From the NCBI RefSeq assembly GCF_000382205.1, contig NZ_KB907787.1:1465176-1529175 (forward strand): a stretch of DNA of 64,000 nt, written 5' to 3'. Of this stretch, positions 52,036-60,976 are shown in pieces (within the stretch, counting starts at the first letter, position 1; each line of letters opens with the position of its first letter). The notes under the pieces were generated by a model that had not been told where the DNA came from, ran no database searches, and was given only the letters and a program-made list of their open reading frames with translations. The stretch is from Dyadobacter beijingensis DSM 21582. Lineage in GTDB: Bacteria; Bacteroidota; Bacteroidia; Cytophagales; Spirosomataceae. Both the position numbers and the translations under genes were made by a program.

Positions 52036-52348
52036 ACAGAAAATGGAAAGTAAAGGGTCACTTTACCAATTGGACAATAAGATTGTGAATATAATTGGAT
52101 GGAAACAGGACAACGCGCCCTGCGGTCACGTGATGGTCATTGATAGGTTAAATAAGCATTTGTTGTGAAAGTCCGCGCGAAAGACTTTACTCTGCAAAAC
52201 TTTGATGGATCAATCTGAAAAATTGTAACTGGTACAAACAGGAAGTATTGACAATAAATCGGCAGATTGTTGAATCTCGATAACGTTGAGATAGGATGTT
52301 AGCGCGAGATGTAATTTGGATTTAAAAGTCGATACTGACTTGGATGGA
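52036..52348 (-). promoter_or_regulatory. long 5' leader of rho
   Basis: About 305 bases lie between the predicted start of transcription and the rho ATG, with no gene inside. A short symmetric element ATCTC-N9-GAGAT with AACGTT in the loop lies near 52275-52295. Long rho leaders that allow Rho to terminate its own transcript are known in enterobacteria; the same is inferred here. Confidence 0.5.
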
Positions 52349-52380
52349 CGAAAGTAAATATATCTGGTTTAATTTCCAAA
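52349..52380 (-). promoter_or_regulatory. promoter of rho
   Basis: On the minus strand TTTG (52380-52377), 20 bases, then TACTTTCG (52356-52349), one mismatch from TAnnTTTG. Spacing is ideal for the Bacteroidota primary sigma factor. Confidence 0.6.
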
Positions 52381-52529
52381 TGTTTAGCTTAAAAACCGTG
52401 CCAATGGGGCATTTATTGCTTTTTACTGACAAAAAATTCGGGACTAACGTACCATCCTGCTGACTTTACGGCTGTTACTTCCGGAAAGCCTTAGTTTTTG
52501 TGAGCGGAAAATCGGAATTTTGCCGGACT

Positions 52530-53252
52530 ATGAATATTGTTGTGGATTCGGGGAATACCTTTTCGAAGATCGGATGGTTCGAGGGGGAAAAACTTATACG
52601 CTATACGACGCACCTGGAATTCCCGGAACTCATCCGGCACATCAGGGCGGAACTGCCGGAATACCTGTTCTTTTCATCCGTCGGCAGGACGCAGGAAGAG
52701 TTCCAGAATGCATTGAATGAACCGGTAACGATCATCGGTCTCACACCTGACACCCCGCTTCCGATCGGCAAGGATTACGACACCCCGCAAACCCTCGGCG
52801 CCGACCGCATTGCAGCAGCAGCGGGCGCCAATTTCCTTTTTCCCGACGAAGATCTGGTTGTGATCGATATGGGAACCTGCATTACCTACGACCTCATCGA
52901 CCGCAATGCCGTATTTCAGGGCGGATTAATTTCCCCCGGCGTGCGGATGCGATTCAATGCAATGCACACGTTTACTAAAAGACTTCCACTTTTTGAGCCT
53001 GAACAAGAGCCGGAATTAATCGGAAAAAGCACCCGTCAGGCTATGCAAAGCGGTGTGATGAATGGCACACTTGCTGAAATCGAAGGAATTATTGAACGGT
53101 ACCGTCACAAATACCCGTCTTTACGCGTAGTATTATGCGGTGGGGACGCGGCTTTTTTTGAAAGTAACTTGAAACCACCCATCTTTGCGGTGCCAGAACT
53201 GGTTTTAATAGGATTGAACAGAATTTTAACATATAATGTCTCTTTACAGTAG
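52530..53252 (+). CDS. coaX: type III pantothenate kinase
   Basis: The start at 52530 (MNIVVDSGNTFSKIG) gives the ASKHA nucleotide-binding N-terminus directly; an ATG ten codons upstream is less likely. The 240-aa product phosphorylates pantothenate, the first step of coenzyme A synthesis. 'TLGADRIAAAAGA' and 'VIDMGTCITYDLID' are type III hallmarks. The stop overlaps the next gene by 17 bases. coaBC, further along this window, performs the following steps. Confidence 0.95.
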   Translation: MNIVVDSGNTFSKIGWFEGEKLIRYTTHLEFPELIRHIRAELPEYLFFSSVGRTQEEFQNALNEPVTIIGLTPDTPLPIGKDYDTPQTLGADRIAAAAGANFLFPDEDLVVIDMGTCITYDLIDRNAVFQGGLISPGVRMRFNAMHTFTKRLPLFEPEQEPELIGKSTRQAMQSGVMNGTLAEIEGIIERYRHKYPSLRVVLCGGDAAFFESNLKPPIFAVPELVLIGLNRILTYNVSLQ

Positions 53253-54534
53253 AATAGGAATAGTCACGCTTGCCATTGCACTCGGTTCGAGTTGTACAAA
53301 TCTTGCAACAAAACTGCAAGCACAAGGATTGGGCAATTCTCCGTATTCATCTCTTGGCATGGGGGAGTTTTACGGGGATGCATATTCCGATAATACTGCC
53401 ATGGGAGGCTCCGGCGTCAGTACCGGAGGCGGATTTCAGATCAATAATCTCAACCCGGCCCTTTGGGTACGCAACCGGTTTACCACGCTCGACGTCGGTT
53501 TGATCGGCCAATATAAGAACATCGCTGCCGGTAACCTCAACCAGAAAAATGCCGGTGGTAACCTCGCTTACCTGTCGCTTTCCTTCCCGGTGACGCCGCG
53601 GTGGGTGATCGGCGCGAACCTCAAACCATACAGCTTCATCGATTACGAAAATACCTTCACGCGGCCGGTTGCAGGCTCCCCGGGCATTGCCGAGTATACC
53701 GTGGCAGGCAAGGGCGGGGTCAACAAGGCCTCTGTCGTGAATTCGTTTCAAATCGGGCGCTATGTGAGCCTGGGGCTCGAAAGCAGCTACTTCTTCGGCA
53801 ACGTACGCCGGTCGTCCGATGTATCACTTTCGGTCAACGGTATTCAATCCGATTACCTGGTGAGTCTCAATGAGCGCAACACCTATTCCGATGTCGCATT
53901 CCGTGCCGGTGGTGCCGTTCGCATTCCACTGAAAAAAGAGAACAAACTGAACCTGAACATCGGAGGTGCGTATAGTTTCAGCACTTCGTTGAATGCCACC
54001 AAAACCACGTCATTCGAATTGACGCAAGGCTCTTTCCCCGTTGCCGCGCCGGATACGCTGGAAAACAACCTCGGCGGTTCCATGAAAGTGCCTGAACAAT
54101 ACCAGGTCGGAGCGAGCCTCGAATGGCCGTTTAAACTGACTCTATCGGCCGATTTCAGCCACCAGACGTGGTCGCAGTACCGCGGCTTCGGCAATGTGAA
54201 CGAAAGCCTGAGAGACGTGAACCGTATTCACATCGGCGCCGAATACCTTCCGAAATTTACGTCATTGAACTATTTCAGCATCGTGCGCTATCGCCTTGGT
54301 TTCAGCACGGGTAACACGCCTTACACGGTAGGCACGACCAAGATTAATGATACCAACGTCAGCCTCGGCTTTACATTCCCGATGGGTCGCGGCTATGCCA
54401 ACTTCCTATCTGTGGCGCTGGTAGGCGGGCAGAGAGGTACAAACTCAGGCGGCGCAATCCGCGAACGTTACGGACGCATGGTGGTCGGCATTACCCTGTT
54501 GGAAAGATGGTTTGAGAAGAGACGCATTGACTAA
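53236..54534 (+). CDS. outer-membrane beta-barrel protein (FadL/OmpP1-like type)
   Basis: A 432-aa protein with an N-terminal signal (cleavage near KLQAQ, about residue 29) and the motif 'GNSPYSSLGMGEFYGDAYSD'. Such a start is typical of Bacteroidota outer-membrane proteins in which 'NLNPALWV' follows. The rest alternates amphipathic strands and ends in a charged tail. It probably forms a 14-strand barrel for hydrophobic or small solutes. It overlaps coaX at its start and the in-frame extension of lptC at its end, so it is part of a coaX-OMP-lptC operon. Confidence 0.85.
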   Translation: MSLYSRIGIVTLAIALGSSCTNLATKLQAQGLGNSPYSSLGMGEFYGDAYSDNTAMGGSGVSTGGGFQINNLNPALWVRNRFTTLDVGLIGQYKNIAAGNLNQKNAGGNLAYLSLSFPVTPRWVIGANLKPYSFIDYENTFTRPVAGSPGIAEYTVAGKGGVNKASVVNSFQIGRYVSLGLESSYFFGNVRRSSDVSLSVNGIQSDYLVSLNERNTYSDVAFRAGGAVRIPLKKENKLNLNIGGAYSFSTSLNATKTTSFELTQGSFPVAAPDTLENNLGGSMKVPEQYQVGASLEWPFKLTLSADFSHQTWSQYRGFGNVNESLRDVNRIHIGAEYLPKFTSLNYFSIVRYRLGFSTGNTPYTVGTTKINDTNVSLGFTFPMGRGYANFLSVALVGGQRGTNSGGAIRERYGRMVVGITLLERWFEKRRID

Positions 54535-54547
54535 ACGCAGTTTTGCC

Positions 54548-55123
54548 ATGAAGCAGCGTATTCATAAATTCCTGTTCAAAGGAGATAGTTCACTATCTCC
54601 TTTTTGTGTACTTGTACTTTTTTCGTTGCTATTTGTCGCTTGTGAGTCCAAAAAGGACAAAATAGGCGCTGTTTACAACGGCCCGCTGGAAATCGTCAAT
54701 GATCTGGTGGTCAAATACAGTGAGCAGGGGAATATGAAGGTTTATGTCAAAACCCCAAAATCACTGACCTACCAAAACGAAAGCCGCGTTTTTCCGGACT
54801 CAGTCAATATCAGTTTCTTCGATTCACTGGGAACGGTGGTCACTACGTTACGCTCCGATTCGGGGCGTTACGACCGTAATGCGGACGTCTACATTGTAAA
54901 GGGAAATGTGCGAGTGATCAAATCGGAAACGCGGGAAATACTCACTACCTCCGAACTTAGTTGGAGCCCCGGAACGCGCAAGGTGTTTACCGACAAGGCA
55001 TTATCAGTTAAAAATACCGTTACTTCCGAAATTACCAATGCGATCGGTATGGACGCAGAGCAGGATTTCTCCCGCATTAAATTCAGGAAGGCGACCGGTA
55101 TTTACAAGTTTACAGGGCCTTAA
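54548..55123 (+). CDS. lptC: LPS export protein LptC
   Basis: The start at 54548 (MKQRIHKFLF) is preferred; an in-frame ATG at 54512 would overlap the outer-membrane gene. The product is 191 aa with a signal and lipobox (FVAC). The mature domain matches LptC/OstA-like beta-jellyroll repeats ('SDSGRYDRNADVYIVKGNVR'). LptC anchors the periplasmic LPS bridge to the LptBFG transporter. The OstA-like gene at the right edge belongs to the same pathway. The stop overlaps the end of the cytochrome c gene on the other strand. Confidence 0.9.
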   Translation: MKQRIHKFLFKGDSSLSPFCVLVLFSLLFVACESKKDKIGAVYNGPLEIVNDLVVKYSEQGNMKVYVKTPKSLTYQNESRVFPDSVNISFFDSLGTVVTTLRSDSGRYDRNADVYIVKGNVRVIKSETREILTTSELSWSPGTRKVFTDKALSVKNTVTSEITNAIGMDAEQDFSRIKFRKATGIYKFTGP

Positions 55124-55551
55124 TCGGGTTTGCATGAAGCCAAAGCCTGGTGCACGAATTCAATGGGTGTGTAAACGCTGTCTTTCCCCCATTTCATTGA
55201 TACAAAGCTCACGATTTCCGCGATCTCAATCTCGGTCAATTTGGGGTTCGGCGGCATCGGCCGGCTGAACGGCTTGCCATTCACCATAATGGTATCGCTC
55301 ATCCCGTACTGGACAATACAGGCGACTCGGGCCTTATCCGCTATGATCGACGAGCCGGCGATGGGCGGGTAGAGGTTACCCATCCCTTTTCCTTCCATTT
55401 GGTGACAGTTGGCGCAATGCGTCATGTACAGCTGCTGACCCGTCACAAAATACTGCTCGGTTTTCAGCTCTTCCGAACTCTGGCAGGAAGCCAGGCCCAG
55501 CAACAGCAATGCGGCCATTCCGGCGCCCGTGCGAGAGATTACCGCTTTCAT
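55120..55551 (-). CDS. c-type cytochrome, lipoprotein
   Basis: A 143-aa protein with a lipobox (GLASC at Cys23) and a single haem c site 'CANCH', with a distal Met in 'RPMPPNPKLTEIEIAEIVSF'. It should be a membrane-tethered monohaem cytochrome of the cbb3-type fold on the periplasmic side. It is last in the group lipoprotein - SCO - cytochrome c, overlapping SCO by 4 bases (ATGA). This points to copper/haem respiratory electron transfer. Confidence 0.93.
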   Translation of the reverse strand: MKAVISRTGAGMAALLLLGLASCQSSEELKTEQYFVTGQQLYMTHCANCHQMEGKGMGNLYPPIAGSSIIADKARVACIVQYGMSDTIMVNGKPFSRPMPPNPKLTEIEIAEIVSFVSMKWGKDSVYTPIEFVHQALASCKPD

Positions 55552-56210
55552 TTCTTGTACTCGGCCAGCAGCCGCTCCATGTCGTTGAGCAACTTTTTTG
55601 TTCCTTCCTCGGTGGTGCCGTCGTACATGCCGCGCACGTGCTTCTCCTTGTCGACCAGGATGAATGCGCCGCTGTGAATGTAGCCGCCCTGCACGGTAGT
55701 ATCCTCCTTAGCGGTGGACATATAGTTATTCTGCCCGATTTCGTAAATCCGCGATTTGTCGCCGGTCAGGAACTGCCATTGCTGGCCTTCCACGCCGAGA
55801 TCTTTGGCGAATTTATTCAATACCTGAGGCGTGTCATGTTCAGGATCAATGGAGTGGGAGAGGATCATTACATCGGGATTGCCTTTGTAAGCCTCATACA
55901 CTTTGACCATTTGCTTTTTCATGACAGGGCAAATGGTAGGGCAGGTGGTGAAGAAAAAGTCGGTTACGTAAATCTTGTTCTCGACGATTTTCTCCGTAAT
56001 CGTATCACCGTATTGGTTCACGAATGCGAATTTCGGGATCTTATTATAAATGGTGTCAACGACTTCTTTTCCGTCCACGGTCTTCTTCACCCAGTCACGC
56101 TCTCCCAGAATAGGCAGTTTCTTCTCTGAATCGCCGCAGCCGGTTACCGCTGCGAGGCAAGTGGAAACAAATAGGGAGTTGAAAAGAATAGATTTGAATT
56201 TTGAGTTCAT
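55548..56210 (-). CDS. SCO1/SenC family copper/redox protein
   Basis: A 220-aa lipoprotein (Cys at VTGC, residue 25) with a thioredoxin fold. The copper-binding 'CPTIC' lies near residue 90, and the third ligand His is in 'GGYIHSGAFILVD'. SCO proteins deliver copper to the CuA centre of cytochrome oxidase or act as thiol reductases. It is coupled to the cytochrome c gene by 4 bases and follows the 145-aa lipoprotein gene by 7. Confidence 0.94.
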   Translation of the reverse strand: MNSKFKSILFNSLFVSTCLAAVTGCGDSEKKLPILGERDWVKKTVDGKEVVDTIYNKIPKFAFVNQYGDTITEKIVENKIYVTDFFFTTCPTICPVMKKQMVKVYEAYKGNPDVMILSHSIDPEHDTPQVLNKFAKDLGVEGQQWQFLTGDKSRIYEIGQNNYMSTAKEDTTVQGGYIHSGAFILVDKEKHVRGMYDGTTEEGTKKLLNDMERLLAEYKK

Positions 56211-56217
56211 AAACAGG

Positions 56218-56655
56218 TTATTCTAAAAAAGTTTTGGCCTCCTGAATGGATTTGAGGGTGGCCTGTTTTACCAGCAAAATCCGCTCCTTCTCCTTTTCGA
56301 AGTAAGTAATGGATAGCTTGGGATCGAGCTTTTTGGCAGAATCGCCGCGGTATTGATGCATCCAATCCATCATGAGCTTGTCCGCGTCGATCAGTTTCTG
56401 GTTCAGGTCAACGGCTTTGATCCGTTGTTCTGCCATTGTATTGCTGCTCACGCCTACATTTTGCAGGCTATCTATACCCTGGATTTTCTTAGCCAATTGC
56501 GATTTCAGGCCTACGATATCTTCCTGCCTGGGCATTACTTCGTCGTGAATGGCGAGAACCTCGGTTTCGAGGCCGGCGATTTTTTCCTGGTCTTTATCCG
56601 TTCCACAAGCGTAGAAAAGCGTTGCGATAATCGATAGGAGGATGAGGTTTTTCAT
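56218..56655 (-). CDS. small coiled-coil lipoprotein in the SCO-cytochrome group
   Basis: A 145-aa protein with a lipobox at Cys17 (FYAC) and an almost entirely helical, heptad-rich mature part ('LETEVLAIHDEVMPRQEDI'). The centre has 'LMMDWMHQY', with Met and His that could bind copper. It precedes SCO in the same operon, so a role in periplasmic copper handling or oxidase assembly is plausible but unproven. Confidence 0.75.
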   Translation of the reverse strand: MKNLILLSIIATLFYACGTDKDQEKIAGLETEVLAIHDEVMPRQEDIVGLKSQLAKKIQGIDSLQNVGVSSNTMAEQRIKAVDLNQKLIDADKLMMDWMHQYRGDSAKKLDPKLSITYFEKEKERILLVKQATLKSIQEAKTFLE

Positions 56656-56686
56656 AATGAGTTGAGTTAAATGGGTTTGCGTGCGA

Positions 56687-58342
56687 TTACTCCCGCAGGA
56701 TCATCTCACGCGCATTGTGCAGGACAGCTTCCGACGGATTATGCCCGCCAATCATCTGCGCAATTTCCTGTACGCGTTCGTCAATGGTCAGTTTCTTGAT
56801 CCTGCTCACGGTTTTATCCGACGAGTGATCTTTATAAACAAAATAGTGCGCGTCGCCGCTGCTGGCGATCTGGTGCAAATGGGTAATGGCGATGATCTGG
56901 TGATTATGAGCCATATTCTGCATCATTTTGCCCATTTTCTTCGCGATTTCACCGGATACACCCGTATCGATTTCGTCAAAAATGATGGTCGGCAGTTTAC
57001 GTTTGTCGGCCAGTATATACTTAATAACCATCATGAGCCGGGAAAATTCCCCGCCGGAGGCAACTAATTTCAATTCTTGCGGCACAATGCCCTTATTTCC
57101 ACTGAATAGAAAAGTCACCGAATCGATTCCGGTAGGCGAGGGGGACGTTTCGGCGATCTGGATACTCAGCGATGCATTCGGGATGCCCAGTTCAAACAGC
57201 CGGTCGAGAATGAGTTTTTCAATGGCTTTGGTCACCTTTTTGCGGCGATCCGAGAGTGATTTCGCGCCGGCGAGCATCTTCTCCATTGTTTGGGTAACCT
57301 TTTTTTCGGCCGCTGCCAGGTCTTCGTCCAGGTTCATGACAATGCTCAGCTTGCCCTGCAGCGCTTCTTCGATCGCCAGAAGCTGCTCCACGGCCGGTAC
57401 CTGGTGTTTTTTCAACAATGAATAAATCAGGTCCAACCGCTCCTGTACCACTTCCGTCCGTGCGGAATCGAGTTCCACATTGCCATTCACCTGATCGATT
57501 TCTTCTGCCAAATCGCGTAGCTCGATCAACGCGCTCTGTGCCCGCTGGCGCAGCACGTCGTAGTCGTTTACAAGCCGGGAAGCCTGTGTGAGTGAACCAA
57601 CGGCGTTTTTCAGTAAGTCAAGTACCGAATTCTCCGGATTATCGAGGTAGGCATGCGCCAATTGCAGTCGTTCCTTGATCTCGACGGCATTTTCGAGAAT
57701 GGTCAGCTCCTGTTCGAGTTTTTCCTGCTCGTCGGCTTTCAAGCCCGCATTATTCAGTTCCTGGAAAAGAAACTGGTCGTAATCGAATTCCTTGCGGAGC
57801 TGGTGTGCCCTATTTTTAAGTTCTTCGGATGCTTTTACGGCTTCACGATAGGCATTGAAGTCGGATTGGTACTTTTTCAGCAGATCGGCATTTTCGGCAT
57901 ACGAATCTACCACGCGCAGCTGAAACTCGTTGTTACCGAGCAATATGGAATCGTGCTGGGAGTGAATGTCCAGCAACTGCATGCCTATTTTGCGTAACGT
58001 TTCCAGGTTGACGGGCGTGTCGTTGATGAATGCACGGGACTTACCTGCCGCCGATATTTCACGCCGCACAATGCATTCGTCCGAGAAATCCAGGTTTTCA
58101 TCTTCGAAGTTGGGCGCCAGATCGTAACCGGCGAGGTTGAATGTGCCTTCGATGACGCACTTTTCGCTGCTATCATAAAGTGACTTGGCATCCGCCCGGT
58201 TTCCCAGCAGCAGCCCGATCGCGCCGAGCATAATGGATTTTCCGGCTCCCGTTTCGCCCGTGATAATGTTCAGACCGGGATCGGGCGACATTTCCAGGTG
58301 CTTTATCAGCGCGTAGTTTTTGATCAATAAATTAGAAAGCAT
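56687..58342 (-). CDS. recN: DNA repair protein RecN
   Basis: A 551-aa SMC-like ATPase. Walker A 'GETGAGKSIMLGAIGLLLG' (about 30-48) and the C-terminal Walker B 'PTIIFDEIDTGVSGE' with signature 'ASGGEFSRLMMV' are clear, separated by a long coiled coil (about 160-370). RecN holds broken DNA ends together during recombination repair. It follows the Sm-like gene and begins the minus-strand run recN - lipoprotein - SCO - cytochrome c, though a 31-base gap and no overlap make a shared transcript uncertain. Confidence 0.96.
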   Translation of the reverse strand: MLSNLLIKNYALIKHLEMSPDPGLNIITGETGAGKSIMLGAIGLLLGNRADAKSLYDSSEKCVIEGTFNLAGYDLAPNFEDENLDFSDECIVRREISAAGKSRAFINDTPVNLETLRKIGMQLLDIHSQHDSILLGNNEFQLRVVDSYAENADLLKKYQSDFNAYREAVKASEELKNRAHQLRKEFDYDQFLFQELNNAGLKADEQEKLEQELTILENAVEIKERLQLAHAYLDNPENSVLDLLKNAVGSLTQASRLVNDYDVLRQRAQSALIELRDLAEEIDQVNGNVELDSARTEVVQERLDLIYSLLKKHQVPAVEQLLAIEEALQGKLSIVMNLDEDLAAAEKKVTQTMEKMLAGAKSLSDRRKKVTKAIEKLILDRLFELGIPNASLSIQIAETSPSPTGIDSVTFLFSGNKGIVPQELKLVASGGEFSRLMMVIKYILADKRKLPTIIFDEIDTGVSGEIAKKMGKMMQNMAHNHQIIAITHLHQIASSGDAHYFVYKDHSSDKTVSRIKKLTIDERVQEIAQMIGGHNPSEAVLHNAREMILRE

Positions 58343-58470
58343 ATCTAATTCAGGCAGCAGATAGCCGGAGATGTAGCAACCTGCCTGTGATGAAGGAAAT
58401 CAAGATTGTCTCCGGTACGAATATAGCTATGATCTTGCCAATTAGAAAATGCGGCCGGCAGTAACCCGAT

Positions 58471-58725
58471 TTAAATCGTTGGGTGCCGGCTCTTCGGTAC
58501 AATGCCCCTGGCGTCGTCGTACACCAGTTCATAGAGCTCCGAAAGCGCGATCTGATGCAGGTGGTCGCGGGTGTCTTTCAGCACAATGCCGGTGTTATCC
58601 GCAGCTTGCAGGCGGCCGAATAGCGTGTTTCCGTTCGATAGCACGGCATTGATAACGTGTTTTTGTAACTCGGACTGGTTGTCGCGTATTTCGTGTGGCA
58701 GTACCCGGATTAATCTTTTACTCAT
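58471..58725 (-). CDS. Sm/Hfq-like small protein
   Basis: The start at 58725 (MSKRLIRVLPHE) is chosen; a longer in-frame start at 58788 would overlap the DUF4835 gene. The 84-aa product has a short N-terminal helix and a beta-rich core, residues 24-66. The stretch 'GRLQAADNTGIVLKDT' (37-52) closely parallels the Sm1 motif of E. coli Hfq ('GQIESFDQFVILLKNT'), preceded by an NG turn as in Hfq. The Hfq 'YKHA' Sm2 motif is not conserved. It may be a small RNA-binding beta-barrel. It sits 13 bases after DUF4835. Confidence 0.7.
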   Translation of the reverse strand: MSKRLIRVLPHEIRDNQSELQKHVINAVLSNGNTLFGRLQAADNTGIVLKDTRDHLHQIALSELYELVYDDARGIVPKSRHPTI

Positions 58726-58738
58726 TATAATGAAAGGC

Positions 58739-59665
58739 TTACATCGACAGCCGCTGGTAGAGTTGAGTTTTCGAAGGGTCGAGGCCAACCAGCAAGGAGT
58801 AGGCCTGCGCCCGTTGCTCCGGCAGCCCTTCGATCATAATTTTGTATAATTCATCCGATTTCGCGTCGAAGAACGAGTTGATGACCACGCTTGCCGGACG
58901 CAGCTGATTCACTTCTTTCACAGTCGTGAGAAATTCCAGCACTTTCGAACGCGCCTCGGCCGGATTTTGCGTCGCCACGTCCAGGCCCTGGCGGTAATAC
59001 TTATACAAACCTTCGCGGAATGGCGTAAACTGCTGGCTCTGGAGGTTCTCGATCAGCCAGTACCGGTTTTTGGAATCTCCGTTCGAGTCCCAGCCGCGTT
59101 TGTTAGGTGACGAGTTTCTCGCGAGGTTCACAAGGTTAAATGCTTTTTGCACGTATGGCGAGCCGCCCATTTTGCTGAACGAGTCGTAGTCGAATGCCAA
59201 AGCGATGTTGGCGTAAAATGCCAGAATGTAAGGGAGCTCCTCGGTATAGCTGTTTTCGTTGAAATACAGCTGCGTAGTCGGCAAATAGTTGAATGTGAAG
59301 TTTTTATCTACATAAGTAAAGAGCACGGTCTCGTAAGTAGAGTTGTACACTGGCCGCGAAACGACTAGCTGCGCGTTGCCCTCGTAATTCCCCTGGCTCA
59401 ACGAGCGCGTCAGGTTCACATTCAGCTTGCATTTGATTTTCTCCTCCTTATTAAACTGATCGTTAGTCCAGCGGGTATTATTGAGAAAATCGTTCATGTA
59501 AGTTTGCAGCTGGTTCATCGACTGCGGGTCGGTTTTTTGCTGCGCTACCAACTGCTCGTAATTGAGGTTGACCGTGAACTGAAATTCCTGCGCGAGCGCG
59601 GGGTGCCCGAGCGCCGCCAGGAGCAGCGTGAAGGTGAGGATCAATGATTTTATGCTTCGCTCCAT
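58739..59665 (-). CDS. DUF4835 family exported protein
   Basis: A 308-aa protein with a signal peptide (cleavage after ALAQ, about residue 26). It shows DUF4835 features: 'QFTVNLNYEQLVAQQKTDPQ', 'MNDFLNNTRWTND' and a central 'ILAFYANIALAFDYDSFS'. The family is widespread in Bacteroidota and usually encoded directly after coaBC; its role is unknown, probably periplasmic. It overlaps coaBC by 16 bases here, as expected for this conserved neighbourhood. Confidence 0.92.
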   Translation of the reverse strand: MERSIKSLILTFTLLLAALGHPALAQEFQFTVNLNYEQLVAQQKTDPQSMNQLQTYMNDFLNNTRWTNDQFNKEEKIKCKLNVNLTRSLSQGNYEGNAQLVVSRPVYNSTYETVLFTYVDKNFTFNYLPTTQLYFNENSYTEELPYILAFYANIALAFDYDSFSKMGGSPYVQKAFNLVNLARNSSPNKRGWDSNGDSKNRYWLIENLQSQQFTPFREGLYKYYRQGLDVATQNPAEARSKVLEFLTTVKEVNQLRPASVVINSFFDAKSDELYKIMIEGLPEQRAQAYSLLVGLDPSKTQLYQRLSM

Positions 59666-60858
59666 TTGGCTAGTACGATATTGAGAATGTCCTGCGCGAC
59701 AGCCTCTTTGGATTTGAGGTCGAACTGCTGCACGTGTTGCTCCTTGTCAATAACGGTTATTTTGTTGGTATCGTGTGCAAAACCGGCGCCGGGATCGTTC
59801 AGTGAATTTAAAACAATATAATCAAAGTTCTTGCGCGTGAGTTTGTCCAGTGCGTGCCCCAGCTCGTTTTCCGTTTCCAGCGCAAAACCGATCGCAAGCT
59901 GCCCCGGTTTTTTCAACTGGCCCAGCGTTCCGGCAATGTCTGTCGTTTTGGCAAGATCCAGCGACATGCTCTCTCCCTGCTTTTTGATTTTCTGCTCAGC
60001 GACGTGGCGTGGCGTATAGTCGGCTACGGCTGCCGCAAAAATAACGACGTCGTGGCTTTCGAAATGTGCTTGGGTCGCATCGAACATCTGCGCGGCTGTT
60101 TCGATGTGAATCGTGGTGATATTCGGGTGCAAGGTTCTCAGTTGCGTAGGCCCGCTCACGAGCGTCACGAGAGCGCCTGCATCTGCAAATGCTTCGGCGA
60201 TGGCGTAACCCATTTTACCGGAAGACCGGTTGCTGATAAACCGCACCGGATCGATCGGCTCGACGGTGGGGCCGGCTGTGATCAAAACGCGTTTCGCGGC
60301 TGCTATCGGGCGATTGCTCACATATGCATTCAGTATTTGTACGATGTTCTCCGGCTCGGCCAGTCGACCGTCGCCGATGAGTCCGCTGGCCAATTCGCCG
60401 TGTTCCGGAGAGATGAAATGGTTGCCGTAAGCGGTGAGCATTTCAATATTTCGCCGGGTAGACGGATGCCGGAACATGTCTACATCCATCGCCGGGGCGA
60501 AAAAGACCGGGCAGCGTGCCGAAAGGTAAACGGCCGTCAGCAGGTCGTCGCAATGGCCACTGGCACATTTGGAGAGCGTTTTGGCGGTGGCAGGAGCGAC
60601 CACCATCAGATCAGCCCAGATGCCCAGCTCTACGTGGTTGTTCCATTCACCCGCTTCATTTTTGGTAAATGACGTAAGCACCGGGTTTTTGGATAGGGTG
60701 GAGAGGGTTAGCGGCGTAATAAACTCCGTCGCCGATTCGGTCATGACCACCTTCACTTCCGCTTGCGCTTTTACCAGCAATCGTACCAGCAATGCCGATT
60801 TGTAAGCGGCAATGCTTCCCGATACGCCCAGCAGTATTTTTTTGCCTTTCAGATTCAA
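59650..60858 (-). CDS. coaBC: bifunctional phosphopantothenoylcysteine decarboxylase/phosphopantothenate-cysteine ligase
   Basis: A 402-aa two-domain enzyme of coenzyme A synthesis. The N-terminal CoaC flavoprotein ('[19 protein letters not shown]', catalytic His in '[10 protein letters not shown]', '[11 protein letters not shown]' instead of the usual PAMN) decarboxylates phosphopantothenoylcysteine. The C-terminal CoaB ('[15 protein letters not shown]', '[13 protein letters not shown]') joins phosphopantothenate to cysteine. The PAMD variant is worth noting. A terminator separates it from rpoZ, so it has its own promoter. Confidence 0.95.
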   Translation of the reverse strand: MNLKGKKILLGVSGSIAAYKSALLVRLLVKAQAEVKVVMTESATEFITPLTLSTLSKNPVLTSFTKNEAGEWNNHVELGIWADLMVVAPATAKTLSKCASGHCDDLLTAVYLSARCPVFFAPAMDVDMFRHPSTRRNIEMLTAYGNHFISPEHGELASGLIGDGRLAEPENIVQILNAYVSNRPIAAAKRVLITAGPTVEPIDPVRFISNRSSGKMGYAIAEAFADAGALVTLVSGPTQLRTLHPNITTIHIETAAQMFDATQAHFESHDVVIFAAAVADYTPRHVAEQKIKKQGESMSLDLAKTTDIAGTLGQLKKPGQLAIGFALETENELGHALDKLTRKNFDYIVLNSLNDPGAGFAHDTNKITVIDKEQHVQQFDLKSKEAVAQDILNIVLAKWSEA

Positions 60859-60921
60859 TGTGCAGGTCTTTCAATATGGCCCTAGGGCCGGTTCAAGGTG
60901 TGTAAATTTACAGAGGAAAAT

Positions 60922-60962
60922 AAAAAGCCCGCCATAAATGTGCTATTCATGGCGGGCTTTTT
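60922..60962 (-). terminator. intrinsic terminator after rpoZ
   Basis: A perfect 14-bp stem (AAAAAGCCCGCCAT / ATGGCGGGCTTTTT) with a 13-base loop, followed on the minus strand by TTTTTATTTT. Confidence 0.9.
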
Positions 60963-60976
60963 GAATTACTGCAATA

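Noticed and set aside
58350-58532. 60-aa minus-strand frame between recN and the Sm-like gene
   Set aside because: It overlaps the 3' end of the Sm-like gene in another frame and has no conserved features.
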